Source: Pascua guehoae (Eukaryota > Basidiomycota > Tremellomycetes > Trichosporonales > Trichosporonaceae). From it: a stretch of DNA of 64,000 bases. Shown in pieces: positions 32,586-44,662 of the stretch; the stretch's first letter is position 1, and the number at the start of each line of letters is the position of its first letter. The stretch covers positions 466,945 through 530,944 of the forward strand of contig BCJX01000020.1 of NCBI GenBank assembly GCA_001600415.1, in the 5' to 3' direction. The notes beneath the pieces were generated by a model. The model ran no database searches. It was not told where the DNA came from and saw only the letters and a list, made by a program, of their open reading frames with translations. A program made the translations under genes and the position numbers.

Positions 32586-33089
32586 ATGGCCGAAAACGAC
32601 ACTTCAATTTCGAAAATCGAAAAACTCAAGGGGTCTGAGGACTACCCAGACTGGCAGTCGCTGTAGGCGCTCTACTGCTTGGGAAAGGCGTTCTCAACTT
32701 CGTTAAAACCGAAAATATTGACACCTCCAAGGCCAAGGACGTTTCTAATCGCGATTTGGCGTTTTCGATCATCATTCAAACGCTCTCCCCCACAGTTAGG
32801 GGTAACTTAAGCCCTAAATCGCGAAACTACCTCGATGCAAACCCCAAGGCCCTCTGGGACGAAATTAAGACGCGCTACAGTGCATCCTCTGGGGCTAGAC
32901 AGGCTGCGCTCCTTCAAAACATGTGGACAACTCCAATTTCGGAAGGAGAAGACCCTCTTCCTCATATTGGGCGCATTAGCCTTGCTCATTCACAGCTTAA
33001 TGCTGCAGGCGAAAATCTGAGTGACTCAATGCTTGCCTTTGCGCTTGCAATTTGCTCTTCCTGAGTCCTACAACGTTCTTAAATAGTCC
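32586..33089 (+). pseudogene. copia Gag, frameshifted
   Basis: Starts MAENDTSISKIEKLKGSEDYPDWQ, the usual N-terminal gag region of fungal copia elements. Against the inverted copy at 38546-38779 a base is missing after DYPDWQS, so the frame shifts there. A second indel comes before LPESYNVLK, followed by TAG where the other copy has CAG (VLKQSMWL). No intact Gag can be made from this copy. The CCHC-like knuckle (CEEHQIYGHSTKDC) lies further on, at about 33302-33343. Confidence 0.75.
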
Positions 33090-36000
33090 ATGTGGCTCAA
33101 GACACCCCTGGACTCGAATTCGGTTATTACTGCGATTGAGGCCGAAGTTACTAGGCGCAAGACCGATTCAGCATCGTCTACAGCGCTTTTCGCATCGAAT
33201 AAGGGCAAAAACAACTTTAATCGATCGCCAAACAACCAGAACAGCAACAACAACAACAGCAACCGCTCAAACAACCAGTATAAGCGCGATCCCAATGCCT
33301 ACTGTGAGGAACACCAGATCTATGGTCACTCTACAAAGGATTGCGCATTTTGCCAGCGAAAGGAAAAGAACAAACAAGGCCAGGGTTCCGCCAATATGGC
33401 CTCAAACGAAACGAATCGAAACGATCGATCGGACGCAATGCTGGCCTCTGTCGATTCTGCATATGCGTTTAACGCTGCGATTTCGGCCGGTATTCCCTCG
33501 AATTCGTTCATTATCGACTCTGGAGCTACCCACCACATGGTCCATGACATAAGGCTCCTTAACAACATTCGAATTAGGCCGAAAATCGATATTTGTTTTG
33601 GGGATGGCTCCATTCTGCAAGCTACCCTTGAAGGCGACCTCAAGATCCAAGGCATAACGTTCTACAATGTCCTCTATGTCCCTGGACTCAAGCACAACCT
33701 CATTTCGGTCGCTTCTTCCCCTGGCAACTGGCTTTTCGATTCGAAACTCGCTCAACTTGTCAATAACAAGTCCAACACAGTTACTCTAACTGCGATAAAC
33801 GAAAACGGCCTCTTCGCTCTGGCAAGTGTTGCTCAAACGTCTATAAATCCAGCAGCTGACCATCTGGCAGCTTGGCATTTTCGCTTAGGTCACCTTAATG
33901 TCCAAGACATTGCTAGGTTAGGCCGTGCTGGTAGACTAGGCAGTAACACTTCCATGAGCTCCAATGAATTGAAGAATTTCCAGTGCAAATTCAGCTTTCT
34001 GGGCAAAGGCAAACATCTGGCTACAACCTCTAACCCGACTTTGAGGGCTACAAGGCCTCTAGCAACGGTCCATATCGACTTATGGGGCCCAGCACGAACT
34101 CCCAGCATCTCAGGAGCGAAATACATGGCCACCTTCTATGACGATCACTCTGGCAAGTTACATGTGGCCTTTCTCAAATCCAAGGACGCTCCATTCACTG
34201 CGATCGTTCACTATATCGCTAAAGTCGAAAAACAACTTGGAATTCAAGTTCTTAGACTTCGAACCGATCTAGGGGGCGAATTCAGCTCTAAACGACTCAA
34301 GGACATCACCAATCGCTTTGGAATCGAACATATCCAAATTCCTCCAGATGCGCACAGACAACAAGGACGAATTGAGCGCGCTCATCTTACTATCCTGAAT
34401 GGAATCCGCACCGTTCTGGCCCAAACTGGACTTCCACCTCAATTCTGGGCTGAAGCGGCCAACTATATCATCTACACACGCAATTACAGCCCCTCTGGAC
34501 TGCACAAGACTATTCCAGAAGATATCTGGCGAAAACAACAAGGCTCTACCGCCCAGTTCGAACACCTACAACTGTTTGGCACCTCTCTCTACTATAGGGA
34601 CCATACCAACACCAACAAACTGGCACCTCGCTACAAGAAAGGCCTTCTTATGGGATATGTGGAAGAAACGCGCAACTATCGCATTCTGGACTTTGAAACG
34701 TCCAACAGCACGAAAATCATCATTTCTAGGGATGTGGTATTTCCTAAAGGCCGATTTGACCACACAGGCCGATTCAGCAGCCGAAACCACCCTAAGCACC
34801 CTCCCCACATCAAAGAAACACCCACTGGAACGATCGAAAATCGAAACGAAAATCGAAACGAAAACCCAAATGTTCACAAGCCCAAATCTGACACTTTGGA
34901 CACTTTCGATTTTGTTAATTCTCGATCACAGCCTTTCGATTCGAATTGTGGTGATCGAACAAGCGTCCAAGGTCAATCTACACCTGAACTTTCACCTAGT
35001 GAAGACAATTCCCAAATCCGTCCAGCCGATCACGAGTTATTCGATTTTTCGTCTCAAAACGACCAATCTCAACATCAAATCGAAACTTCTTCGATTCGAT
35101 CCCCGATCGCAGGCCATCCACCACATTCAGATAGCGACGATTCTGAATATCCAACGACCTCCTCAATCGGCCCAGCCGTTCAAGAGATATCACCATTTCA
35201 AAACGAAACTTTCGATCGAAGTGCAATTGAGCCCCAAATGGAACGAATCGAAACTTTCGATTTCGATCACTCTCGATCACAGCGTTCTAGGTCGAATCCC
35301 CCGGATGTTTCAAGCCATCCAGGACCTTCTCAACGCGCTCTTTCAGATGGGGGGCTTAACGAAACCGTACGATCGACCGATCGAGAGTTATCGCATGATT
35401 CGTCCGCAACCCGTTCCAGTGGGAGACTTCGATCGATCCCAAGAATCAACTACAACGAAGACGAAAGCGGAAACGAAAGCGATACTACATCCAAGGATCC
35501 CCTGGACATTATTTCCGACCTGGCCTTCGCTCTATCCTCAATTTCGATCGATACTCCAGCAACATATCAACAAGCCCGACACTCAATTGAGTGGGAGCAG
35601 TGGGAGAAAGCAATTGAGGCCGAACTTGCTAAAATGGCAAAGTACAAGGTCTTTACAGTTGTTGAACGAAACAAACAACACACTGTCCCTGCTAAATGGG
35701 TGTTTACACGAAAACTCGACGGTCAAACAGGCAAACCAAACGAATACAAAGCCAGATGGGTCGCTAAAGGCTTCAGGCAAATCCCTGGGATCGAATACAA
35801 TGAACTGTTCTCTGCAGTTACACACAAGGATTCAATTCAACTATTCCTGGCGATTGTCAACTATTTCGACCTCGAATGCGACCAAGTCGACATCAAAGCG
35901 GCCTTCCTAAACGGCGAACTTGAAGAAACAGTCTATGTCGAACCACCAGAGGGCAGTAACATCCCAAACTCGAAAGTTCTGCTCTTAAACAAGTCGCTCT

Positions 36001-37290
36001 ATGGCTTAAAGCAATCCCCAAGATGTTTCAATCGCAAACTCGACACCTGGCTTCAATCGCAAGGCCTACAGCCTACAACTGGGGACTCCTGCCTCTACAT
36101 TCGTCGCAAATCGAACTCGATTCTCATGCTATGAGTGCATGTAGACGATCAACTTATCGCTTGCAAGGATCGAAACGTCTTAAACGACTTCAAACGCGAT
36201 TTAAACGACACATTCGAGTGTTCAGACTCTGGAAATGCCAACTACTTCCTTGGATTCAACATTATCCGAAATCGATCGAACAGAACACTCCAAATCAGCC
36301 AACACCACTACATAAACGCAATTTTGGAGAAGTTCAACATGTCTGAGTGCAATCCAGCCCAGACACCGCTACAACAGGGCTTCCAGGCCTTAGTTGCGAC
36401 CGATACAGAGTTTGAAGCGGCCAAACACCTCCCTTATCCACAACTTGCTGGTTCCTGCCTATATCTCTCAACAATCTCTCGTTTGGACACATCCCATGCT
36501 GCAAACACGCTCTGCAGGTTCATTTCAAGTGGAGCAAGGCCCATTACAATGCTGCAAAGCATTTACTTCGCTATCTCAAAGGAACGATCAATTACGCCCT
36601 CACTTTCACTGGAAACGATCGAGAAATCGAAGCAATCGATCGAAAAAGCAATCGAAAAATCGAAGCAAGCGATCGAAAAATCGAAACTTTCAATGAATCG
36701 AAAGCATCCATTCAAACCCTTGAAAGCAACGACAGCCAAACATCAGCCACAAGGTTTCAAGACTCTGAATCCGACCATTCAACACTTCGAAACGACAAAT
36801 TAACTGGATTCTGCGATGCAGACTGGGCTGGCGATCGAAACAACTGCAGATCAACCACTGGTTACGTTTTTCGATGCTTTGGTGCTACAGTCGCTTGGAA
36901 ATCGCGCTTGCAGCCCACAGTCGCACTTTCTACAACTGAAGCTGAGTACATGGCTTCTGTGGACGCAGCAAGACACTCTATCTGGCTCAAACGACTTCTT
37001 ATTGAGCTAGGCTTCGAAAATAACGACTCAGCAATCCTCATTTACAACGACAATAGAGGATCTATCGCTCTATCTCGAAACCCAGTCAATCACGAACGTT
37101 CCAAACATATCGACATTCGCCACCACTTCCTAAGGGAGAAAGTACTCGAAAAATCGATCGACTTACAGCATATCGCCTCTGAAAACAACTTGGCCGACAT
37201 TTTAGCCAAGTATCTCTCCAGAGACTTATTTAAACGACTCAGAGACAAGTTACAACTTCTACCAACACTACAGCCCTCTGAACGAGTGGG
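33090..37290 (+). pseudogene. copia Pol: protease, integrase, RT (TGA at active site), RNase H
   Basis: A long frame (33090-36134) holds protease (FIIDSGATHHMVHD, ~33510), GAG-pre-integrase (AWHFRLGHLNVQDIAR), and integrase (DLWGP, RTDLGGEF, then Glu in GRIERAHL; ~34020-34480). A Ser/Asp/Arg-rich linker follows, then RT (AKWVFTRKLDGQTGKPNEYKAR, DIKAAFLNGELEE, LYGLKQSPR). TGA 36132 lies three residues before the catalytic VDD (VHVDDQLIACKD), and the same frame then continues to about 36803. RNase H ([42 protein letters not shown]) is at 36810-37260 in shifted phase. Domain order integrase before RT is diagnostic of copia. A simple-sequence stretch at 36610-36720 separates RT from RNase H. Inactive copy. 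Confidence 0.88.
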
Positions 37291-37292
37291 AG

Positions 37293-37834
37293 TGTCGAAA
37301 TACAGCGCCGAGAGGCCTGTAAATGCGCCCAATAACGCCCTTCGGCCCGTTTTGCGCCCTCTAAGTCCGCAAATGACGCAATCTGACTCGGAATCGCCTC
37401 AAACCACCGCCCAGGGCACCGCAGGGCGTCGTTTTAGCCCCTAGGGCGTCGGATTAAGCGCCAGGGCGTCGGTTTCACTCAATCCCCACCGTTTCGACCC
37501 CTGTTTCGACTTATCCGCACTCTGAGACGTCTCAGAATCGACACACACCCCTGGGAACAGTCCAGACCAAGTCTAGACTTCGTTTCAACACCCAGGGGTA
37601 GCGTTTAGGACCTTGGAACGCGGGTCCAGACCGTTCTTAAGCGTTCCCCCTTGTTTTGGCTGTGTTACACTTAGGGGAACACTGCAAACGCGTTCCCTTG
37701 GCTTAAACAGCACCCCAACTTGTAGAAAATCACCCAAGTAGCCTAGCCACTTGTACATATAGAAGAGGGCGCTTTGAGCGCTTGGGAATGTCAACAACTT
37801 TGCGCTTTTTGACCTTCCCTTTCATATCTTGAAA
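37293..37834 (+). repeat. copia 3' LTR, truncated
   Basis: TGTCGAAATACAGCG onward, following the purine-rich gagtgggag. Its last ~110 bp match, inverted, 39200-39315 and 39840-39950. Those copies continue with ggttatgagcctggg where this one stops, so its end is lost at the junction. Confidence 0.75.
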
Positions 37835-37839
37835 ATCTG

Positions 37840-39003
37840 AGCCGAAATCGCAGAGTTAAACGCATATGCAGAGTCGACAGAGGCAAGCATAGCGTCCGAT
37901 CGATCGTTTCGATCGTTTCGATTTGTTTCGTTTCGATTTGCTTCGTTTGAGGCCATATTGACCGATTCCTTGTTGTTGTTGGCTAGTTTGCGCTGCCTAA
38001 GAGCGCAATCCTTTGTAGAATGGCCATAGATCTGGTGTTCCTCACAGTAGGCATTGGGATCATGCTTATACTGGTTGTTTGAGCGGTTGTTGTTGTTGTT
38101 GTTGCGGCTGTTGTTGTTTTGCGATCAATTGAAGTTGTTAAAGTTGTTTTTGCCCTTATTCGATGCGAAAAGCGCTGTAGACGATGCTGAATCGGTCTTG
38201 CACCTTGTAACTTCAGCCTCAATCACTGTAATAACCGAATTAGAGTCCAGGGGTGTCTTAAGCCACATTGACTGCTTAAGGACGTTGTAAGAGTCTGGCA
38301 GAGCGATTGCAAGTGCAAATGCCAGCATTGAGTTGCTCAGGTTTCCCCTGCAGCATTAAGCTGTGAATGAGCAAGGCTAATGCACCCAATGTGAGGTAAA
38401 GGGTCTTCTCCTTCTGAAATTGGAGTTGTCCACATGTTTTGAAGGAGCGCAGCTTGCCTAGCACCAGAGGAGGCACTGTAGCGTGTCTTAATTTTGTCCC
38501 AAAGGGCCTTGGGGTTGGGTTCGAGGTAGTTGCGCGATTTCGGGCTTAAATTACCCCTAACTGTGGGGGAGAGCATTTGAATGATGATCGAAAACGCCAA
38601 ATCGGGTTAGAAACATCCTTGGCCTTGGAGGTGTCGATATTTTCGGTTTTAACGAAGTTGAGAACGCCTTTTCCAAGGAGTAGAGCGCCCACAGCGAGCT
38701 GCCAGTCTGGGTAGTCCTCAGAACCTTTAGGCTTTTCGATTTTCGAAATCGATGTATCGTTTTCGGCCAGTGTGAGCAATCGGTTGCTGGTAGGTTTGAT
38801 TTGATCGTTGTATCGGAAAGGGCAGGTGTGGATTGCCTAATAGTGTCCAAGGATGGGTATATTCGTTGAACAGATGGGTGGGAATCTGGGTGGCAAATTT
38901 AGAGTGTGCAAAGAAGTCCAAAGAGGGTGAATCGAAGTTTCAATCGAAAAGGCGGTGTAATCGGGCGCGCGATGAGTGTTTGGTAATTGATTGGGGAAGT
39001 TCG
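37840..39003 (-). pseudogene. inverted copia gag/leader fragment
   Basis: Reverse complement of about 32340-33495: knuckle region, gag (IENIDTSKAKDVSNP-type sequence) and leader. It lacks some indels of the plus-strand copy and is therefore a different copy, not a duplicate of that one. Together they form a long inverted repeat with arms of about 1.15 kb and a ~4.3-kb spacer. Confidence 0.8.
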
Positions 39004-39960
39004 CCGTGTGTAGATTGTGCTAGGCACTGAGATCGCAGTGATTGAGGCGGAATTGGGCGAGTAGCGCTGGTGGCAAATGTGTGGTATATGTCTAAGTGCT
39101 GTGTGTGAGGCGCTTGTGGGGCTGTGTAGGGCGCTTGTGGGGCTGTGTAGGGCGCTTGTGGGGGTATGTGATCGCTATAGAAGGGCGCCCAGGCTCATAA
39201 CCTTTCAAGATATGAAAGGGAAGGTCAAAAGCGCAAAGTTGTTGACATTCCCAAGCGCTCAAAGCGCCCTCTTATATATGTACAAGTGGCTAGATTACTT
39301 GGGCGATTTTCTAAGTTTTCATCATCTGAATGTGGTGGATGGCTTGTGATTGGGGATTGAATCGAAGAAGTTTTGATTTGGAGTTGAGATTGGTCATTTT
39401 CGGGCCAACAATCGAATAGCTTGCGATCGGCTAGACGGATTTGAGAATTATCTTTATTAGGTGAACATTCAGGTGTGGATTGACCTTGGGCGATCGTTGC
39501 TTGTTCAACGTTTCAGAGTCCAGAATTCGATAATTGCACGTTCCTTCCACATAACCCAGAAGAAGGCCTTTCTTGTAGTGAGGTGAAAGTTTGTTGGTAT
39601 GGTCTCTGTAGTAGAGTGTAAGGAGTGAATAAGTCGTTTGATCGGGGGCGCAGAGCGTGGTTGGCGATTGATTCAGGAAGGTCGCTGTGTGTATATAGTG
39701 GTAGACACTGAGATTGCCGTGATCAAGGTGGAATTGGGCAAGTATCACTGGTGGCAAATGTGGTATGTGTGTAAGGGCTGTGTAGGGTGCTTGTGTGGGT
39801 ATGTGATCGCTATAGAAGGGCACCCAGGCTCATAACCTTTCAAGATATGACCGGGAATGGAAAAAGCCCAAAGTTGTTGACAGTCCCAAGTGCAAAAGCA
39901 CCCTCTTCTCTATGTACAAGTGGCTAGAGTACTTGGGCGATTTTCTACAAGTTGGGGTGC
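39004..39960 (-). repeat. inverted copia LTR and internal fragments
   Basis: 39004-39315 is a minus-strand copia LTR part, with a triple tandem of gggcgcttgtggggctgtgta. About 39316-39612 matches, inverted and with deletions, pol 34590-35130. About 39613-39960 is another LTR fragment. No intact gene. The mosaic shows repeated recombination between copia copies. Confidence 0.7.
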
Positions 39961-39989
39961 AGGTAACAGAGCCAAGACAAGGGGAAACA

Positions 39990-40385
39990 TGTCATGATTG
40001 TGGAACCAGCGAGTGCACAGCATGAACCACTAGCTATCACTCACTCGGTCTGCTCCATCTCAACTGGATCGGAGGTCGGGGCGATGCTCTTGAGGAACCG
40101 TAACGGCGATGCTCTTGAGGAACCATATCGGCGATGCTAGACGGGATTGCTGCCGAGCTGCTTGCTATGACAACGGCGATGGCGGGATCATGCTCTGCAA
40201 TGAAGTCGAGACTTGATGCGCAGTAACATGGCTTAGAGTCAAGAGAGACTATGGATCTGTCACTATATACCCTGCAGAGGGTGCCATGTTCAGAGTGTAA
40301 CCCTTAGGCTGCTGTGATCAGCCATGTTTACCAGCGCACATGACCGAAGTGGAGGTTTGGCATGACTGAAGTGGACTGAGGGACT
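39990..40385 (+). repeat. LTR G, 3'-truncated
   Basis: TGTCATGATTGTGG onward; matches the complete LTR G copies at 61757-62223 and 62371-62840 but loses similarity after ggactgaggga near 40385. It contains a local duplication of gcgatgctcttgaggaaccg. Confidence 0.8.
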
Positions 40386-40499
40386 TCTACCATCTTCTCA
40401 TTCTTCGAATCAACATCTATACATTTTTTTCGCGAATCGCACTACAAACAAGCTAGAGCGACAATACCAGTAGCAACAGAGATAGGGATTCGCTGGCAA

Positions 40500-40848
40500 G
40501 CTGCAAGGACACCGAGACTCACCGAGACCCGTGGACACACGATGGAGAGGCTCGAGTATGACCGAGAGTGAGACTCAAGTGCGGCCGAGAGTGCGACTCA
40601 AGCGCGACGGAGACCAAGACTCGAGCCAGAGGCAGACCGAAACTTGAGCCAGATGCAGACTGAGACTCGAGCCAGAGGCAGACCGAGATTTGAGCCAGAT
40701 GCAGACTGAGACTCGAGCCAGAGGCGGACTGAGACTTGAGCCAGAGGTGGACCAACACTTGAGCCAGCAGTGGGCCGAGACTCCAGCCAACCATGGACCG
40801 AGACTCGAGCCGGCAGTGGACCGAGACTCAACCCGACAAGTGGACCGG
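40500..40848. repeat. minisatellite of gactcgagccaga units (about 24-48 bp)
   Basis: Repeats of (ag)actcgagccagaggcagaccg alternate with close variants. A related array is at 55370-55590. Both lie just upstream of the same LTR-D end sequence (ctgacagagcaaggcccta), so the array belongs to that repeat family. Confidence 0.75.
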
Positions 40849-41147
40849 TGTGGGAGATTTTCCTCAGCACTCCCGATTCTCTGGGCCTTGCTCTAGAGAC
40901 TACTCGTGCACACTCCCAGACTCTCGTATAACCAGAACTTGCTCTCTTGTCTCGCCCGTTCCCCGAGAACTGTATACCCATGCTACGAGTCTCGTACGGT
41001 GGGCATTTTCCACCACACTGGGGCTCAGTGCTGGGGAGAGACAGAGACTTGAGGGAGAGCAAGGGCGAGACTCGGCCTAGTGAGCGATGGCAGTGAGTAA
41101 CTGACAGAGCAAGGCCCTACACCCGAGGGTGAGGTGAAACTCCCACA
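40849..41147 (+). repeat. putative 5' LTR of element D
   Basis: 299 bp from TGTGGGAG to CTCCCACA, an 8-bp perfect terminal inverted repeat. It is followed by the same primer-site motif as RE-A. The true LTR could be longer if the upstream minisatellite belongs to it, as the copy ending at 55718 suggests. Confidence 0.6.
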
Positions 41148-42985
41148 AATTTGGAGCCCATTATGGGGCTTGCTCTTCAAGCGAAAGCTGCACCTGCCGG
41201 AGAAAGGAGAGCAGAGTGGATGACAAGTGGGGCGAGCCCCGAGAGACTCAGAAGACAGCGCGGCACTGTTACGATCAAGGCCGAGACCCGAGGGCAAGGG
41301 CGGCGCTGCCCTCTCCACAAAAACCGAGACTTGAGGGCAAGCGCGGCGCTGCCCTCTCTACAAGACAGAGACTTGAGGGTGAGCACAGTGCTACCCTCTA
41401 AAAAGACCGAGACCCAAGGGCAAGCATGCCTGCCTGATCGCGACCCACTGGGAGATGTGCAGTGCCGCAGTCTCGGGGCCAGGATGGGCTACGACCATGC
41501 AGCAGCAAGGTCTTCCCCCCCCCCCCCCCCCCCCCCATCAACTGGTGGATCGACGTCATCAGAAAATGTGCACGGGGACACTGGCAAGCATGAGCTGTAC
41601 CACCCAGGGTTCAAAGGGCAAGGCCGGGGGTCCCCAAACCAAGTGGTCCTCACCACCTACAAGACCATTAACAGGCAATGAGTGGCTCACCCCGGCTGAA
41701 GACGAAGGCTGCTCATGCCGATGTCCTTGTGCATGCAATTGGGAATTGAGGCTCCCTACACAGCAGTGACCAGCCAGGAGAGCAGGACTCCGGGGCCGGC
41801 GGGCCTTGTCACACCTAGGGGACGAAAGTCGAAGGCCATCCCTGGGGGCAGGGCCGGGCTGCAAAAGGGGGCAGGCAGCAGATGCATCCCATGCAAGTCT
41901 GCAGGGACCTGACAATCACGTCCCCTGCAAACCTGCTGGCGACCACGACAACTGCATCCCCTGCAAGTCGGCGGTTGCCAATAACGCCAACTGGCGAATT
42001 TTGCCTGATGAAGCAAACTGAAAGTGTCGGGTTGCCAGGAGTGAAACTTGCCCACCTACGCAGAGGCCAGTGCGGGGCTGGCATATTGAGAGACCGAGAG
42101 TCGAGGGCAATCCTGGTGCTGCCCTCTCAAGAAGATTGAGACTCAAGGACGAGCGCGGCACTGTTGTCCCCAATTAAGGGCAGGCCTGCCCCGGCCTTGG
42201 CATATCACCACAAAGGGGACCATTCGCGCATGTCTGGACGGCATGAGGATGGGTGGGGGTGATGGCCTTGGCCATGAGGCTGTCAGGGCCCCCAGAGGGT
42301 GGTGTCGAACGGAAGCCGCTGCCCCTGCTGTTTGCCACATGTGTCGCGATTTTGCAGGCTTTTGCCCTTGCAATTGGGAACTGAGGCACCTCATCAGTTC
42401 GACCCACGACGAATGAAGAAGGGCGCGAGGGAGCGGGTGGGGAGCGTGGCCCGGTTTCGCCCAGTTTTTGGGCTTGTCGGAATTGGGACAGGGACCCGAG
42501 CGGGGAAGGGGCTGAAGAGCCCCAGCGTGCAGGCCAGGGAACAAGACTTGGGGTGCGGTCCCTGGAGCCAACCCATGTCGAGTCCCCACCTGACTCCACT
42601 TTTCACAGGCCTAGCACCGCGAGCCCCAGCTTGCGAAGCTCAATTGAGCCTTCCCTGGCCCATTGTTGCGACACGAGAAAACGATGGGCCGCCTCCTTGG
42701 AGTCGAGAAGGAGATTTTCAGTTTTCCCAATAGGTGATTCACCAGATCTTCAAGTCCCTCATACATGCCCAAGCACCACTACCAAGGAAGCCGCTCCTCT
42801 CAAACCCAGCTCAGACAGGGGCTGCCACTCGACTCCACTTTTCACCTGCTCGAGGACACCAATCTGAGGATGAGCGAAAATGTCTATGAACTGTTCAAAG
42901 GAACCGATGGCTGGGAAGCCGCCCGTGACTGGTTTCGCAGATAGAGGCCTGCCCCCACTGGGACATTGGCGCGGCACCGATACAG
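41148..42985 (+). other. element D leader, no gene supported
   Basis: Begins with aatTTGGAGCCCATTATGGGG (primer site, 41148-41168). It then has degenerate gagacttgagggcaagc repeats (41270-41430), a run of 22 C (41515-41536) and repeats encoding CIPCKSA-like peptides in one phase (41870-41980). The unusually long leader (1.8 kb) may hold a decayed N-terminal Gag extension. Confidence 0.5.
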
Positions 42986-44662
42986 GTGAGTGGCGAGCCG
43001 AGGGGTGGGCAAGAGGATGAGCAAGAGGGAGATGCTAGCCCGGAGCAAGCCAGAAGGGTTCACGGCGACATGAGCCACAGTGGTTCAATGCCAAAGGACA
43101 CTGCTACCAAGAGAGATGGCATAGCCCCTCTTGAGGACCCAAAGGAGCATACGCCCTTGGGTCTTGGCGCACAAGCTGCAGTGCTAGCCGCTGGTGTCAT
43201 CGTTAGCAGAGAAGAGGACAACCCCTCTGCCAGAGACCGGTCCCACATTCCTGTGGTGTCTCCTGGAGCTCCTACCACCCACTTTGGCAATGGGGCAGCC
43301 GTTGTCAAAGACTGCGAGCCGAGGACGTTAGGACCGCAAGCCGAGGACATTAGCATCGGAGCTCGATCATGCCGAGGCTGGCACAGCTGCCACCCGGTGG
43401 ACTGTGTATCAGAGCCCACCCCCTGCCATAAGCAGTAGGGGTGGAAGTTATGGATCTCATGCCCCAGCCAATCAGGAATCTGACGGTATCCCGCAAGTCG
43501 GGTTTCGGGTGAGAGAGGAGGAGACTAGGCGTTATACCACACATACTGCACAAGCAGTAGAAGAGCGAGACTCTGGCCAGGGTCGGAGGACTGGGTGGGC
43601 CCTCCGACAGCCGCGCTATGAGGAGCATGACAAATATGCACAAAAGGCAGCCTGAGAATATGACGACGAGACTCGGAGCAAGGATAGCGGGGAAGTGGTT
43701 AGCAAGAAGGTGACCTACCGCTCGATGCCTACTCTTGGTGGGCACATGGTGAGGGTCTGGGACCTCAACGGCGCCACTCTGGTTGAACCCTTGGAGTGGT
43801 TCAATGATGCCGCAGATGCAGTGGGTCTGACCAGAGGGGAGAGGATGAGTCTCTATCCCAAGTACATGCTCATCGAGAAGAGGCGACAGTTCGCGGTGGT
43901 CGTGAAGGCCATGAATGTCAGGAGCTGGGGGGCATTTCAAGAGGAGCTACAGGAGAGGTACTATGACCCTACAAGGGCACCCGCAATGGTGAAAGACTTG
44001 GAGGAGCTCACTGCGCAATGGTTGGCAAAGGGGGTCACAGAGCAGGGAGATGTGGTGTGGTACATGGAGGAGTTTGCCCTCTTGATCGAGCAGTACCGGA
44101 GGTCGGAAGAGTACACGGCCAAGGTGGTGGACCGCTGCTACTTTAGTAGCTTCTCGCACTTGCTCATGCAGGAAGTGAAAGTGGCGAACGAGAGTAGGTG
44201 GAGGAGCGAGGGATGGGATGGGAAGAGTCTCCCTCACTGGAAGCAGGTGGAGAAAGCACTCTTGGAGTATTTCTCTCCTGAGAATGAGATGGTGCAGTTG
44301 AGGATGGGGAAGGGCGAAGCAGCCCAAAGCCTCTGCAATCAGGCACAGTGGGGAGAGGAGGCTCTAGCCCACTATCGCAGTAGAATCGAAGGGGAGAAGT
44401 TGATTCAGATCGGCGGGGACGGGGCGATGTTTGCCCTCGCCAAGGGCCTGAGTGGGACTTGGGTACCTAAGAAGCTGGGCATGATGAAGGAGATAATAGA
44501 TGGGATGAAGAAGCTGAAGATGGAGCATGTCAGCTCTGCACTGCCCCAATGTCAAGAGGTGGAGAGGCAGTATCAGGAGCACTGGATGAGGCTCAATCAG
44601 GTGCAGACTGGGGTGGCCAAGGCATGGTTGCCTAGCTTGAAGAGGGAGTTTGTGATAAAGGT
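42986..44662 (+). pseudogene. element D Gag (partial, frameshifted)
   Basis: The first part (42986-43438: GDMSHSGSM..., ARDRSHIPVVSPGAP) matches the N-terminal Gag region of RE-A (EDRSHIYVVSSSGPP). The main frame 43695-44662 matches its capsid region closely: WDLNGATLVEPLEWFNDAAD against WDCDGATLSDHLKWFNDAAE, and ERYYDPTRAPAMVKDLEEL against DRYYDPTKAPATAKDLEEM. Frames change between the two parts, so there are indels. The frame is cut at 44663 by LTR J; no zinc knuckle or pol remains. Element D is thus a relative of RE-A with different LTRs. Confidence 0.75.

Larger units (their letters stand above)
32340..37834 (+). mobile_element. Ty1/copia element, 5' LTR missing, 3' LTR partial
   Basis: Leader 32340-32585, gag 32586-33089, pol 33090-37290, 3' LTR 37293-37834. 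The left edge abuts element C with no LTR or duplication, so it was truncated or joined by deletion. The DNA is less GC-rich than its neighbours and is packed with TCGA and CGATCG, giving a distinct base signature. The 3' LTR starts TGTCGAAATACAGCG after a purine run (gagtgggag) and breaks off at about 37834, where inverted copia sequence starts. Confidence 0.85.

Noticed and set aside
34399..35910. 503-codon plus-strand frame overlapping copia pol
   Set aside because: Off-phase shadow of copia pol, caused by its biased tcgaaa-rich composition; no protein features.
40400..40500. host gene fragment near the T-rich run
   Set aside because: No open frame or splice signals; only a short linker between LTR G and a minisatellite.
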